14,972 nt of DNA from JALZDI01 sp965653225 (GCA_965653225.1 CBFGZI010000095.1:1-14972); one strand, 5' to 3'; counted from the first letter of the stretch, positions 5,415 through 14,832 are shown. Numbers and translations are program-made. Notes: generated from the sequence alone by a model not told the origin.

Positions 5415-6785
5415 TCAGGTAGCGACCTTCGGACCTGCACCGACCGGCCTGCGCGCCGCCGCGATCTGGGCGCGCAGGCTGTGCAGCGTGGCCACATAGA
5501 TCTCCGAGAACGTCGGGAACGGCTGGATCGTGTCGACCAGGACGTCGAGTGGGACGTGCGCTCGAACGGCGAGCGTCGCCTGCTGCAGCCACTCTCCGGC
5601 CTCCGGGCCGAGCGCGTAGGCACCGGTCAGCCGCTCGCCGTCGCTGAGGAGCGTGAGGAACCCGTTGCTCTCGGCATAGGCGTGCGTATAGGTGGCGGTC
5701 TTGGCGACCGCCGACAGCGGGGTCGTCGCACTGAAACGGCCGGTGACCGCGCCCACGGCGGCGGCCTGGGGGTCGGTGTAGACCACACGGGGAACTGCCT
5801 CGTAGTTGGCCGTCCGCGGCTCCCCGAGAATGTTCGCGGCCACCACCTCGCCCTGGTACTTGCCGACGTGGGTCAGTGGCCACAGGCCGTTGACGTCGCC
5901 GATCGCCCAGAGCCGGTCGGCCGCGCGCAGGTGCGCGTCGACCGGGACTCCGTGCACGTCGGGTTGGATCCCGACGGTCTCCAGACCTACTCCGTGGGTA
6001 CGCGGGCGACGTCCCGTGGCGGCGAGGAGGTGGTCGCCGCGCAGCTCGCGGCCGTCCTCGAGCTCGAGCACGTAGTCCTCGCCGTCGCGTCGCGCGGCGG
6101 TCGCGCTCGCCGAGGTCAGCAGCTCGATCCCCTCGCGGCGCAACATCTCGCCGAGCGCCTCGCCCAACGGCTCCGGCTCCCGGGCGAGCACGTGGCCGGA
6201 CATCTCGACGACCACCGCCTCGCCACCGAGCCGACGCACGGCCTGCGCCATCTCCACGCCCACCGGTCCGCCGCCCAGGATGACCAGGCGACGCGGAACG
6301 GCCTTCATCGAGGTTGCCTCGCGACTGGTCCAGACGCCCTCGAGCTCGCGCAGGCCGGGTACGGGCGGCACCACCGGGTCGGCGCCGTTCGCCAGCACGA
6401 CGTGCTCGGCGGTGTGCCGCACCCCGTCGACGATGACCACGCCCCTGCCGGCCAGCTCGCCGCGCCCGCGCAGCAGGTCGATGCCGGTGTCGGCCAGCCA
6501 GCGTTCCTGTCCGGCGTCGGAGTAGTTCGACACCATGAAGTCACGCCAGGCGAGTGCCGCCTCCACACTCACCGCGGCCGAGGCGCCGACCTCGCGCGCC
6601 TGCTGGACGGCCTCACCGGGTCGCAGGAGCGTCTTCGACGGGATGCAGGCCCAGTACGAGCACTCCCCGCCCACCAGCTCAGGCTCGACCACGGCGACGC
6701 GCAGCCCGCCCTCGGCCAGGGCGCCGGCGCAGTGCTCGCCGGGCGAGCCGCCGCCGACAACGATGACGTCGTACTCGGTGTTCAT
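5415..6785 (-). CDS. FAD-dependent pyridine nucleotide-disulfide oxidoreductase (class I, dihydrolipoyl dehydrogenase-like)
   Basis: This 456-aa flavoprotein has the complete class I layout. The FAD Rossmann motif VVGGGSPGEHCA is at 9-20. A redox-active disulfide CX4C, Cys42 and Cys47, lies in GGECSYWACIPSK. A second Rossmann motif ILGGGPVGVEMA (169-180) ends in Glu195, which favours NADH over NADPH. The second FAD signature AIGDVNG is at 295-301, followed by a C-terminal dimerisation domain. In lipoamide, glutathione and mercuric reductases the C-terminal domain supplies HPxxxE; here it reads PFPTFSE, with Phe423 in place of His. The enzyme may therefore pass electrons to a quinone or other small acceptor instead of a dithiol; this is inference. 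The start overlaps the previous gene's stop (ATGA), with GAGGAG 8 nt upstream. Confidence 0.9.
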   Translation of the reverse strand: MNTEYDVIVVGGGSPGEHCAGALAEGGLRVAVVEPELVGGECSYWACIPSKTLLRPGEAVQQAREVGASAAVSVEAALAWRDFMVSNYSDAGQERWLADTGIDLLRGRGELAGRGVVIVDGVRHTAEHVVLANGADPVVPPVPGLRELEGVWTSREATSMKAVPRRLVILGGGPVGVEMAQAVRRLGGEAVVVEMSGHVLAREPEPLGEALGEMLRREGIELLTSASATAARRDGEDYVLELEDGRELRGDHLLAATGRRPRTHGVGLETVGIQPDVHGVPVDAHLRAADRLWAIGDVNGLWPLTHVGKYQGEVVAANILGEPRTANYEAVPRVVYTDPQAAAVGAVTGRFSATTPLSAVAKTATYTHAYAESNGFLTLLSDGERLTGAYALGPEAGEWLQQATLAVRAHVPLDVLVDTIQPFPTFSEIYVATLHSLRAQIAAARRPVGAGPKVAT

Positions 6786-6949
6786 GTCGGGAGCTCCTCG
6801 CCGGCCCGCTCGCGGACCATGTACAGCGCGTACCAGTCCGGCCAGTCCGGGTCCTCCGCACCGATGCGCTCCTCGTGCTTGCCGTGTGCCTGGGCGGCGC
6901 GCCTCAAGGCATCTGCGAGGTCGTTCACCGACTCGTACGTCGTGCCCAT
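6782..6949 (-). CDS. Small acidic protein, 55 aa, translationally coupled in the operon
   Basis: This short gene lies between the VOC and reductase genes. ATG 6949 has GGAGG 4 nt upstream. Its TGA overlaps the reductase ATG (ATGA), and its ribosome-binding site begins right at the stop of the VOC gene. The protein has a helical N-terminal half (SVNDLADALRRAAQAHGKHEERIG) and an aromatic C-terminal half containing DPDWPDWYALYMVRERAG, ending in ELP. From memory, a similar DWPDWYA-YM segment occurs in small actinomycete proteins and at the C-terminus of some VOC proteins. If so, this gene could be a split-off partner domain of the adjacent VOC gene. The biochemical role is unknown. GTG 6964 is an in-frame alternative start, but it is less well placed. 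Confidence 0.75.
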   Translation of the reverse strand: MGTTYESVNDLADALRRAAQAHGKHEERIGAEDPDWPDWYALYMVRERAGEELPT

Positions 6950-6960
6950 GACGCCTCCGT

Positions 6961-7461
6961 TCACCGGCCCGGCAGCCGCGTCTTGATCTCCTGAAGCAGC
7001 CAGCCGTTGCCGTCCGGGTCGCTGAAGGAAGCGAACGAGCCGTAGTCGGCATGTCCGGGAGCCGGGCCGCTCAGGCGCCCGGCGGTGCCCGCGTGATGGA
7101 AGACCCCGGTGACGTCGTGGAACGGCTCGCTGACATCGACCCCGCGTCCGACCAGGTCGGCGCGTGCGGTGTCGATGTCGTACACCGAGAGCAGCAGCCC
7201 CTGCAAAGAGCCCGGTTCTGCCGACGTGACGCCGTCGCCGAAGATGATCGAGCAGGCCGAACCCGGAGGTGTCAGCTGCACCACCCGGTAGCCGTCCTCG
7301 ACGGGGAAGTCGGCGTCGAGCCGCCAGCCCAGCGACTCGTAGAACTTCCTCGCCCGGTCGACGTCCGAGACCGGCACGACGACGACCTCGAGCTTCACCT
7401 CCCCGGCCCTGACCGGGGGACTGGCGATGGCGCCCTCGGTGCCCGCGTGGATTGTGCTCAT
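6961..7461 (-). CDS. VOC-family (glyoxalase/bleomycin-resistance fold) protein
   Basis: This 166-aa protein carries one VOC unit of two beta-alpha-beta-beta-beta modules. The first starts at KLEVVVVPVSDVDRARKFYESLGW, where the strand-then-FYxxLGW pattern is diagnostic. The second starts at GLLLSVYDIDTARADLVGRG and ends with SFSDPDGNGWLLQEI, where Glu158 is the usual metal-binding Glu position. Members include glyoxalase I, ring-cleavage dioxygenases and antibiotic-binding proteins, so the substrate cannot be assigned. The extra N-terminal 22 residues are not part of the fold. GGGAGG lies about 6 nt before ATG 7461. It is the first gene of the minus-strand operon, and its stop lies beside the ribosome-binding site of the 55-aa gene. 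Confidence 0.87.
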   Translation of the reverse strand: MSTIHAGTEGAIASPPVRAGEVKLEVVVVPVSDVDRARKFYESLGWRLDADFPVEDGYRVVQLTPPGSACSIIFGDGVTSAEPGSLQGLLLSVYDIDTARADLVGRGVDVSEPFHDVTGVFHHAGTAGRLSGPAPGHADYGSFASFSDPDGNGWLLQEIKTRLPGR

Positions 7462-7567
7462 CTGCGCCTCCCTGTCGTCACCGGCGTGACCCGAATCCGT
7501 TCAGCCCGAGAGTGGCCGCCCGGAGCAGTCACGGCTTCGACGCTAGGAACGAGTGGTCCGGGCTGCA

Positions 7568-7584
7568 TCACCCGCGGCGGGTGA
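7568..7584. promoter_or_regulatory. Perfect 7+3+7 palindrome, candidate operator
   Basis: TCACCCG (7568-7574) and CGGGTGA (7578-7584) are perfect inverted repeats around CGG. The site lies 107 nt before the VOC start and about 141 nt before the DUF5996 start, so it could serve either or both divergent transcripts. Dimeric repressors commonly bind such sites, but no regulator gene is adjacent. Confidence 0.45.
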
Positions 7585-7686
7585 GAACCCACCGGCGAAG
7601 CGTCGGAGTGCCACCGCGCGAGTGGCAGGACGCGGCGTTGCCCACCGGCCACGGCAGGGCGCACGCTGGAGGCACAGGTGAAGAAG

Positions 7687-7701
7687 GGCCCCGGAGGGGC
7701 C
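7687..7701. repeat. GC hairpin in the probable leader of the DUF5996 gene
   Basis: GGCCCC (7687-7692) and GGGGCC (7696-7701) form a perfect 6-bp stem with loop GGA. It ends 23 nt before ATG 7725. A GGAGGGG string lies inside it but is too far from the start to be its ribosome-binding site. It may be a leader structure or chance. Confidence 0.35.
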
Positions 7702-7724
7702 GGGTCGGCCGAGGGTTGATGCTC

Positions 7725-8702
7725 ATGACCACGCAGGGCAACGGCAGTGTCGAGCCGGGATGGCCTCGGCTCGCGCTGGCGGACTGGACCGACACGCGGG
7801 AGACCCTGCACATGTGGGCCCAGATCGTCGGGAAGATCCGGCTGGCCCGTGCGCCGATCGTCAACCACTGGTGGAACGTGGTCCTGTACGTCACGGCGCG
7901 TGGCCTGACCACGTCGGCGATCCCCGACGGGCATCGGGTGTTCGACCTCGAGTTCGACTTCGTTGAGCACCGGTTGGTGATCCGCTGCAGCGACGGCGGC
8001 CGGGCAGCGGTCGACCTGCGGCCCATGGCGGTCGCCGACTTCTACGCCGAGACGATGTCGGCACTGCACGGGCTCGGGATCGACGTGCAGATCCAGGCCC
8101 GGCCGAACGAGGTCGCGCAGGCGATCCCGTTCGCGCAGGACTACGAGCACGCGTCGTACGACCCGCGCGCGGTGGGGCTGTTCTGGCAGCAGCTCGTGCA
8201 GGCGCACCGGGTGATGTCGCGGTTCCGGTCCTCCTACGTCGGCAAGGTCAGCCCGGTGCACTTCTTCTGGGGCGCTCTCGACCTCGCCTGCACCCGCTTC
8301 TCCGGGCGCACCGCTCCCACCCATCCCGGCGGCGCGCCGAACTGCGGCGACTGGGTGATGGTGGAGGGCTACTCACACGAGCTGAGCAGCTGTGGGTTCT
8401 GGCCCGGTGGCGGCGAGGAGGGAGCGTTCTACTCCTACGCCTACCCCGAGCCTGACGGGTTCGCCGACTTCGCGGTCGAGCCCGTGGACGCTCTCTACAG
8501 CAAGGAGCACCAGGAGTTCCTGCTGCCGTACGAGGCAGTCCGCACCGCGCCCGACCCGGACGAGGCGCTGCTCCGGTTCCTGGAGACCACCTACCGGGCT
8601 GCCGCCGAGCGCGGGAGCTGGAACCGGGCCGCGCTGGAGTGCGACCCCAACCGGTGGGACCACGCACGCCGCACCCACGCCGGCCCGACATCACCGGGAT
8701 AG
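7725..8702 (+). CDS. DUF5996 family protein
   Basis: This 325-aa soluble protein belongs to the family I know as DUF5996, whose function is not established. Recognisable conserved segments are TLHMWAQIVGKIRLA, NHWWNVVLYVTARGLTTS, FDLEFDFVEHRLVIR, VADFYAETM, KVSPVHFFWGALDLACTRFSG, SHELSSCGFWPGGG, AFYSYAYPEPDGF and EFLLPYEAVR. The density of invariant His, Trp, Cys and Tyr suggests an enzyme or ligand-binding pocket, but no catalytic motif of a known class is visible. ATG 7725 was chosen because GAGGG at 7711-7715 is 9 nt upstream. ATG 7719 is in frame two codons earlier, and the open frame beyond it is not family-like. It precedes paoA by 149 nt on the same strand. Confidence 0.82.
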   Translation: MTTQGNGSVEPGWPRLALADWTDTRETLHMWAQIVGKIRLARAPIVNHWWNVVLYVTARGLTTSAIPDGHRVFDLEFDFVEHRLVIRCSDGGRAAVDLRPMAVADFYAETMSALHGLGIDVQIQARPNEVAQAIPFAQDYEHASYDPRAVGLFWQQLVQAHRVMSRFRSSYVGKVSPVHFFWGALDLACTRFSGRTAPTHPGGAPNCGDWVMVEGYSHELSSCGFWPGGGEEGAFYSYAYPEPDGFADFAVEPVDALYSKEHQEFLLPYEAVRTAPDPDEALLRFLETTYRAAAERGSWNRAALECDPNRWDHARRTHAGPTSPG

Positions 8703-8851
8703 TCACTTCGGCCCATATCGCCGGTCCCGGCCCGCGGGCCACTGTGGGTGGTGAAACCGTCACTGCGTGCTCTGGGAGGCACTCGGTGCCAGGCGCTGCC
8801 GTCAAGGCTGCCTGCATCGACCGCGGCCCGCACGCGAGAAGGGGGACCGCG
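8703..8851. other. 149-nt gap between the DUF5996 gene and paoA-like gene
   Basis: No gene is seen. A 12-bp palindrome, GGCCCGCGGGCC, lies at 8729-8740, and a small hairpin (GGCAC-TCG-GTGCC) at 8778-8790. No promoter hexamers stand out. The spacing leaves room for a separate promoter for the molybdoenzyme operon, although read-through from the upstream gene is possible. Confidence 0.35.
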
Positions 8852-9469
8852 ATGGCCGGGTCAGACACTGGTTCCACCGGCTCGGGGTCACCACCCGGCG
8901 TGACCGGCGGTACGGCAGCCGTCGCCGAGCCGGGCCGGCACAAGGCACCACCGCTGCTGACGGTCACGCTGACCGTCAACGGTCGTGACCGGCAGCTCGA
9001 CCTGGACCCACGCACCTCGCTGCTGGACGCGCTGCGGGAGCATCTGCACCTCGACGGGACCAAGAAGGGGTGCGACCACGGGCAGTGCGGTGCCTGCACG
9101 GTGCTGGTCAACGGCCGGCGCATCAACTCCTGCCTGACCTTGGCCGTCATGCACGAGGGCGACGAGATCGTGACGATCGAAGGCCTCGGCACGCCGGAGA
9201 GCCTTCACCCCATGCAGGCCGCCTTCCTCGAACGCGACGGCTTCCAGTGCGGCTACTGCACCCCCGGCCAGATCTGCTCGGCGGTCGGCATGGTCGCCGA
9301 GGTTAAGGAGGGCTGGCCAAGCCACGCCACCTCCGACGTGGCGGCCTCGCAGATCGCGCTGACCGACGAGGAGATCCGCGAGCGGATGAGCGGCAACATC
9401 TGTCGGTGCGCCGCCTACCCGAACATCGTCGCGGCGATTCGTGACTTCGTCGAAGGGGGCGGAGGATGA
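8852..9469 (+). CDS. paoA: PaoA/YagT-like [2Fe-2S] subunit of a molybdenum aldehyde oxidoreductase
   Basis: This 205-aa protein is the electron-transfer subunit of a xanthine-oxidase-family enzyme. The plant-ferredoxin-type cluster is bound by Cys74, Cys79, Cys82 and Cys94 (GCDHGQCGACTVLVNG, then NSC). The second cluster, in the helical domain, is bound by Cys133, Cys136, Cys184 and Cys186 (FQCGYCTPGQ and GNICRCAAYPNI). The insert after CTPGQICSAVGMV, rich in Ala/Ser and preceding LTDEEIRERMSGN, is typical of E. coli PaoA. PaoA carries a Tat signal, but here the first 33 residues are a Gly/Ser/Thr-rich tail without twin arginine, suggesting a cytoplasmic complex. A GGGGGA site precedes ATG 8852. 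The stop overlaps the next start (ATGA). Confidence 0.92.
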   Translation: MAGSDTGSTGSGSPPGVTGGTAAVAEPGRHKAPPLLTVTLTVNGRDRQLDLDPRTSLLDALREHLHLDGTKKGCDHGQCGACTVLVNGRRINSCLTLAVMHEGDEIVTIEGLGTPESLHPMQAAFLERDGFQCGYCTPGQICSAVGMVAEVKEGWPSHATSDVAASQIALTDEEIRERMSGNICRCAAYPNIVAAIRDFVEGGGG

Positions 9470-10449
9470 GGCAGTTCACCTACGAGCGAGCGACAGACGC
9501 GCGCGCCGCGGTCGCCGCCGCATCCAGTCCCGACGCGAGGTTCATCAGCGGCGGCACCAACCTGCTCGACCTGATGAAGGTCGACGTCGAGCGACCGAGC
9601 CATCTGGTCGACATCAGCCGTCTGCCGCTGAAGGGCATCCACAAGCTGCCGGACGGCGGGCTGCGGATCGGAGCCCAGGCATCGAACTCCGAGGTCGCCG
9701 CCGACCGCCGGGTGCGTACCGGCTACCCGGTCCTGTCGCAGGCGCTCCTCGCCGGCGCGTCGGGCCAGCTGCGCAACAAGGCCTCCGTCGGCGGGAACCT
9801 GCTGCAGCGCACCCGATGCCCGTACTTCTACGACACGGCTTCGCCCTGCAACAAACGAAGCCCTGACAGCGGATGCTCGGCGATCGGTGGTCTGAACCGG
9901 ATACACGCGGTTCTCGGAGCCAGCGACGCCTGTATCGCCACCAATCCCTCGGACATGGCCGTCGCCATGGCGGCGCTGGAGGCCCACGTCGAGGTCCTCG
10001 GCGTCGACGGTTCCACTCGCAGTGTCGCGTTCGGGGACTTCTACCGTCTGCCTGGCGATACGCCGCACATCGAGACCGTGCTGCGACCGGGCGAGATGAT
10101 CACGGGCGTGCTGCTGCCGGCGCCCCCGCCCGGCGGGCAGCTGTACCGGAAGGTGCGTGACAGGGCGTCGTACGAGTTCGCGCTCGTCTCGGTGGCGGTC
10201 GTGGTGGCTACGGAGCAGGCGACGATCACGCGCGCCCGGGTGGCGTTCGGCGGGGTGGCGCCCAAGCCATGGCGTTCGCCCGAGGCCGAAGCGTCGTTGA
10301 CAGGTCGTCCCGCCACGATGGCCACCTACCGCGACGCCGCCGAGGCGGCGATGAGTCATGCCGTCGGACAGGGCCACAACGACTTCAAGGTCGAGCTGGC
10401 CAAACGCACACTGTGCCGCACGCTCGCGCAGGCGGCACAGGCGAGCTGA
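9466..10449 (+). CDS. paoB: PaoB/YagS-like FAD subunit with extra [4Fe-4S] loop
   Basis: This 327-aa subunit has an N-terminal PCMH-type FAD domain, with FISGGTNLLDLM (26-37) and RNKASVGGNLLQRTRC (103-118) as flavin-contact segments, and a CO-dehydrogenase-flavoprotein C-terminal domain from about residue 223. Between them Cys118, Cys128, Cys137 and Cys156 lie in an insert (CPYFYD, SPCNKR, SGCSAIGG, DACIATNPSD). In E. coli PaoB an insert of this type binds a [4Fe-4S] cluster, and all four ligands seem present. The role is electron transfer from the molybdenum site via FeS centres to FAD and then to an acceptor. Translation is coupled to the [2Fe-2S] subunit by an ATGA overlap, implying equal subunit amounts. 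This set of cysteines separates it from ordinary xanthine dehydrogenase FAD subunits. Confidence 0.92.
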   Translation: MRQFTYERATDARAAVAAASSPDARFISGGTNLLDLMKVDVERPSHLVDISRLPLKGIHKLPDGGLRIGAQASNSEVAADRRVRTGYPVLSQALLAGASGQLRNKASVGGNLLQRTRCPYFYDTASPCNKRSPDSGCSAIGGLNRIHAVLGASDACIATNPSDMAVAMAALEAHVEVLGVDGSTRSVAFGDFYRLPGDTPHIETVLRPGEMITGVLLPAPPPGGQLYRKVRDRASYEFALVSVAVVVATEQATITRARVAFGGVAPKPWRSPEAEASLTGRPATMATYRDAAEAAMSHAVGQGHNDFKVELAKRTLCRTLAQAAQAS

Positions 10450-10459
10450 GGAGGGCATG

Positions 10460-12688
<2,229 letters not shown>

Positions 12689-12700
12689 CTCACGGTCGTT

Positions 12701-12714
12701 GTTGACGGGTCAAC
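12701..12714. promoter_or_regulatory. Palindrome GTTGAC-GG-GTCAAC upstream of the sensor kinase gene
   Basis: GTTGAC (12701-12706) and GTCAAC (12709-12714) are perfect arms around two bases. The site lies 12 nt after the paoC stop and 86 nt before the kinase GTG. A compact palindrome of this kind suits a dimeric regulator, although it could be a weak hairpin at the end of the pao transcript. Confidence 0.4.
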
Positions 12715-12759
12715 CGAAGCCCGGACTTGGACGCGTTCCACCCGCGCGCCAACTGGTCA

Positions 12760-12765
12760 TACGAT
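12760..12765 (+). promoter_or_regulatory. Possible -10 box for the sensor kinase gene
   Basis: TACGAT matches TANNNT and lies 35 nt before the GTG start, a suitable distance for a short leader. No consensus -35 is seen at 16-18 nt (the region reads TCCACC). TTGGAC at 12727-12732 is too far away. Confidence 0.35.
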
Positions 12766-12800
12766 GTTCCTGTCGTCTGAGGCAAAGGGGACCAGACGTC

Positions 12801-14168
12801 GTGACTATCGCGCGAGATGGTGCCAAGGAGGAAAGCGACGCCGACCTGAGGCTGACCGAGCTCGCCGAGTACGGTCTCCCGGGGGTGGCCGGCGCCGCCG
12901 TAGAGGAAGGGGCTTCGCCAGAGGCTCGACTCGAGGGTGCGATGGCCAGCCTGGAGCGGCTGGCGTATCTGGCGGCGCAGCTGTGTGAGACGCGTTCGGC
13001 GGTGGTCAACATCCTCGACGCCGCGCAACAGCATGCGGTCGCGGGGTTCAACGCCGATCTGCGGATCTGCGCGGTCCAGGACTCCATGTGCGTGGTGGTG
13101 CTGGAGCAGCGGTCGCCGGTGCTCGTTCCGGACGCGGCGGCCGACGAGCGCTTCCGTGCGAACCCGTTCGTCAACGGAGAGTACGGAACACTGCGGCTCT
13201 ACGCGTCCGCACCGTTGGTGAACCCGAACGGCCATGTGCTCGGACGACTGTGCGTGTTCGACGACGAGCCACGGGAGCTGTCACCGACTCAGCTGGGCAA
13301 CCTGCAGGAGGTCGCGGCCCAGGTCGTCGAGGTCCTGGAGCTGCGCCGGCGCACACTGACGCTTGCACACGCCCGCGCCGAGCTGTCGCGGAGCAACGCG
13401 CTGCTCAGCGAGTTCGCGGGACGCCTGAGCCACGACCTGAAGTCGCCGCTGGCCTCGATCATGGGCATCGCCGAGACCCTGCCCAAGTTCCCCGCGGTCA
13501 GCGAGGACACGCGGTCGGTGCACCTGGTGGACGACATCGCCGACGCCGGCGAGCGGATGCGCACCCTGATCGACGAGATGCTCGCGTTCGCCTCCGTCGG
13601 CGGGCACACCCACGTGGTGCCGGTGGAGCTGAAGACGGTGATGAACGACGTCCGGCACGACCTCGACGTCCTCATCCGCGAAGGGCACGCGCACGTGCAC
13701 GTCGAGTCGGCCACGCTCTGTGCCGATCGGCACCAGCTGCGCGTGCTGCTGCAGAACCTCGTGTCCAACGCCATCACCTATCGGAGTACGACCCGCGAGT
13801 GCCACGTCGCAGTTCACGGGCGTCAGACCGAACACGGGTGGACGCTGCAGGTGACCGACAACGGTCAGGGGATCCCGCCCGAGCGCCGGGGAGATGTCCT
13901 CAGGCCGCTGGTCCGCCTCGACCGCGACCACGCCGTCTCGGGGACGGGTCTGGGACTGGCCACGTGTGTGCGTGTCGCCGAGGCGCACCAGGGCCGGCTC
14001 ACCATCAGCGAGACATCGGGCGGTGGCACGACCGTGACGGTCTACACACCGACCGCCCCGTGCACCACGACCGGAGCCGCCAAGCCGCCAAGGCAACGTG
14101 CTGCGGAGGAGACGCGCTACGGGGTGGGAAACGGCGCGCCGGTTCGCCGAGTCGTGCGGCGCCGGTAA
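12801..14168 (+). CDS. Soluble sensor histidine kinase (GAF-HisKA-HATPase)
   Basis: This 455-aa protein has no signal peptide or membrane span, so it should sense a cytoplasmic cue. Residues of about 45-175 form a GAF domain (ASLERLAYLAAQLCETRSAVVNIL through GRLCVFDDEPRELS). A short coiled-coil-like linker leads to the dimerisation domain FAGRLSHDLKSPLASIMG with phospho-acceptor His211. The ATPase domain shows the N box (NLVSNA, Asn319 and Asn323), the G1 box (DNGQGI, 353-358) and the G2 box (GTGLGLA, 381-387). The F box is degenerate (VLRPLVRL), lacking its usual Phe residues. The C-terminal 45 residues are basic and low complexity. GTG 12801 follows AAAGGGG about 10 nt upstream. No response regulator is adjacent, so it is an orphan. 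Its position after paoABC suggests a link to that enzyme, by inference only. Confidence 0.88.
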   Translation: MTIARDGAKEESDADLRLTELAEYGLPGVAGAAVEEGASPEARLEGAMASLERLAYLAAQLCETRSAVVNILDAAQQHAVAGFNADLRICAVQDSMCVVVLEQRSPVLVPDAAADERFRANPFVNGEYGTLRLYASAPLVNPNGHVLGRLCVFDDEPRELSPTQLGNLQEVAAQVVEVLELRRRTLTLAHARAELSRSNALLSEFAGRLSHDLKSPLASIMGIAETLPKFPAVSEDTRSVHLVDDIADAGERMRTLIDEMLAFASVGGHTHVVPVELKTVMNDVRHDLDVLIREGHAHVHVESATLCADRHQLRVLLQNLVSNAITYRSTTRECHVAVHGRQTEHGWTLQVTDNGQGIPPERRGDVLRPLVRLDRDHAVSGTGLGLATCVRVAEAHQGRLTISETSGGGTTVTVYTPTAPCTTTGAAKPPRQRAAEETRYGVGNGAPVRRVVRRR

Positions 14169-14183
14169 CGCGGCGGACGAGGG

Positions 14184-14768
14184 CTAGCGGGGGTTCGCGG
14201 GAAGGCTGTTCCAGCGCAGCACCACCGGCGTCTCGCGCTCGTAGCCGAGTACCGAGAAGGTGCCCGTGTCGAGCCGGAAGAACCGGCCGGCAGACACCGA
14301 CTGCCCGATCCAGCGCGCGGTCAGCGCGCGCAGCGCGTGGGCGTGGCCGAAGACCAGGACCCGTCCGCTGTGGGCCCGCACCTTCGCGATCACGCGATCG
14401 AGCCGGCGGCCGACCTCGTCCGCGGTCTCCCCGCCGGGCGTGGGATGCGTCCACACGGTCCAGTCGGGCACCCGCGCGCGGATCTGCTGGGTGGTGACGC
14501 CCTCGTACTCGCCGTAGTCCCACTCGGCCAGGTCGTCCTCGACGTGCACCGTGTCGAAGCCGGCCAGCTCGGCGGTGCGCCGAGCGCGCTGTCGCGGGCT
14601 GGACAGCACCAGGTCGAACTTCCTGCTGCGCAGCGAAGGCGCAAGACCGCTGGCCTCGCGCTCGCCCTGTGCGGTCATGGACAGCTCGGTACGGGAGGTG
14701 TGCAGCCCGTCGCGGCTCCACTCCGTCTCGCCGTGTCGCACCAGCCACAGCTCTGCGTCGGAGGCCAT
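14184..14768 (-). CDS. Histidine phosphatase (phosphoglycerate mutase-like) family protein
   Basis: This 194-aa protein has the histidine-phosphatase signature LVRHGETEW with nucleophile His12 and neighbouring Arg11. Further active-site residues are Arg61 in SSPRQRARRTAEL, Glu82 in AEWDYGEYEG and His142 in VFGHAHALRAL. The short length and the DYGEYEG motif fit the broad-specificity phosphatase branch (CobC/PhoE-like) rather than glycolytic mutase. The substrate cannot be read from the sequence. ATG 14768 gives the usual short lead before the RHG motif; no clear ribosome-binding site precedes it, and the frame remains open upstream without family-like sequence. It converges on the sensor kinase gene with 15 nt between stops and lies downstream of the mechanosensitive-channel gene on the same strand. 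Confidence 0.88.
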   Translation of the reverse strand: MASDAELWLVRHGETEWSRDGLHTSRTELSMTAQGEREASGLAPSLRSRKFDLVLSSPRQRARRTAELAGFDTVHVEDDLAEWDYGEYEGVTTQQIRARVPDWTVWTHPTPGGETADEVGRRLDRVIAKVRAHSGRVLVFGHAHALRALTARWIGQSVSAGRFFRLDTGTFSVLGYERETPVVLRWNSLPANPR

Positions 14769-14805
14769 ACCGCGATGATGCCAGCGACGGTGACGCCCGG
14801 TAGCC

Positions 14806-14822
14806 CTCCGGCCGCCCCGGAG
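14806..14822. terminator. Possible hairpin terminator of the mscS-like gene
   Basis: CTCCGG (14806-14811) and CCGGAG (14817-14822) form a perfect 6-bp stem with a 5-nt loop. It begins 10 nt after the stop of the minus-strand channel gene and lies before the phosphatase start. There is no T-tract, so it is a weak candidate. Confidence 0.4.
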
Positions 14823-14832
14823 CGCCACAGCG

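Larger units (their letters stand above)
7462..7724. other. 263-nt divergent intergenic region (VOC operon / DUF5996 gene)
   Basis: This region must hold the promoter of the minus-strand VOC operon and probably that of the DUF5996 gene. I see no convincing sigma-70 hexamer pair. It contains the palindrome at 7568-7584 and a GC-rich hairpin at 7687-7701. No gene is recognised in it. Confidence 0.5.

Noticed and set aside
5401..5883. Upstream extension of the SDR frame into the reductase gene, suggesting a fusion
   Set aside because: The extension is not SDR-like and overlaps the reductase in another frame. ATG 5400 has a strong ribosome-binding site.
5481..6986. 501-aa open frame on the plus strand
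   Set aside because: It is antisense to the flavin reductase, whose complete motif set and good ribosome-binding site establish the minus strand as coding.
8729..8740. 12-bp palindrome GGCCCGCGGGCC as a regulatory site
   Set aside because: It is composed only of G and C. Such self-complementary strings are common by chance in this DNA, so it is noted only in the gap description.
13088..14497. 469-aa plus-strand frame overlapping the kinase and the phosphatase
   Set aside because: It is Arg/Ala/Gly-rich, has no motif, and overlaps the kinase in a different frame, where the H, N and G boxes are intact.
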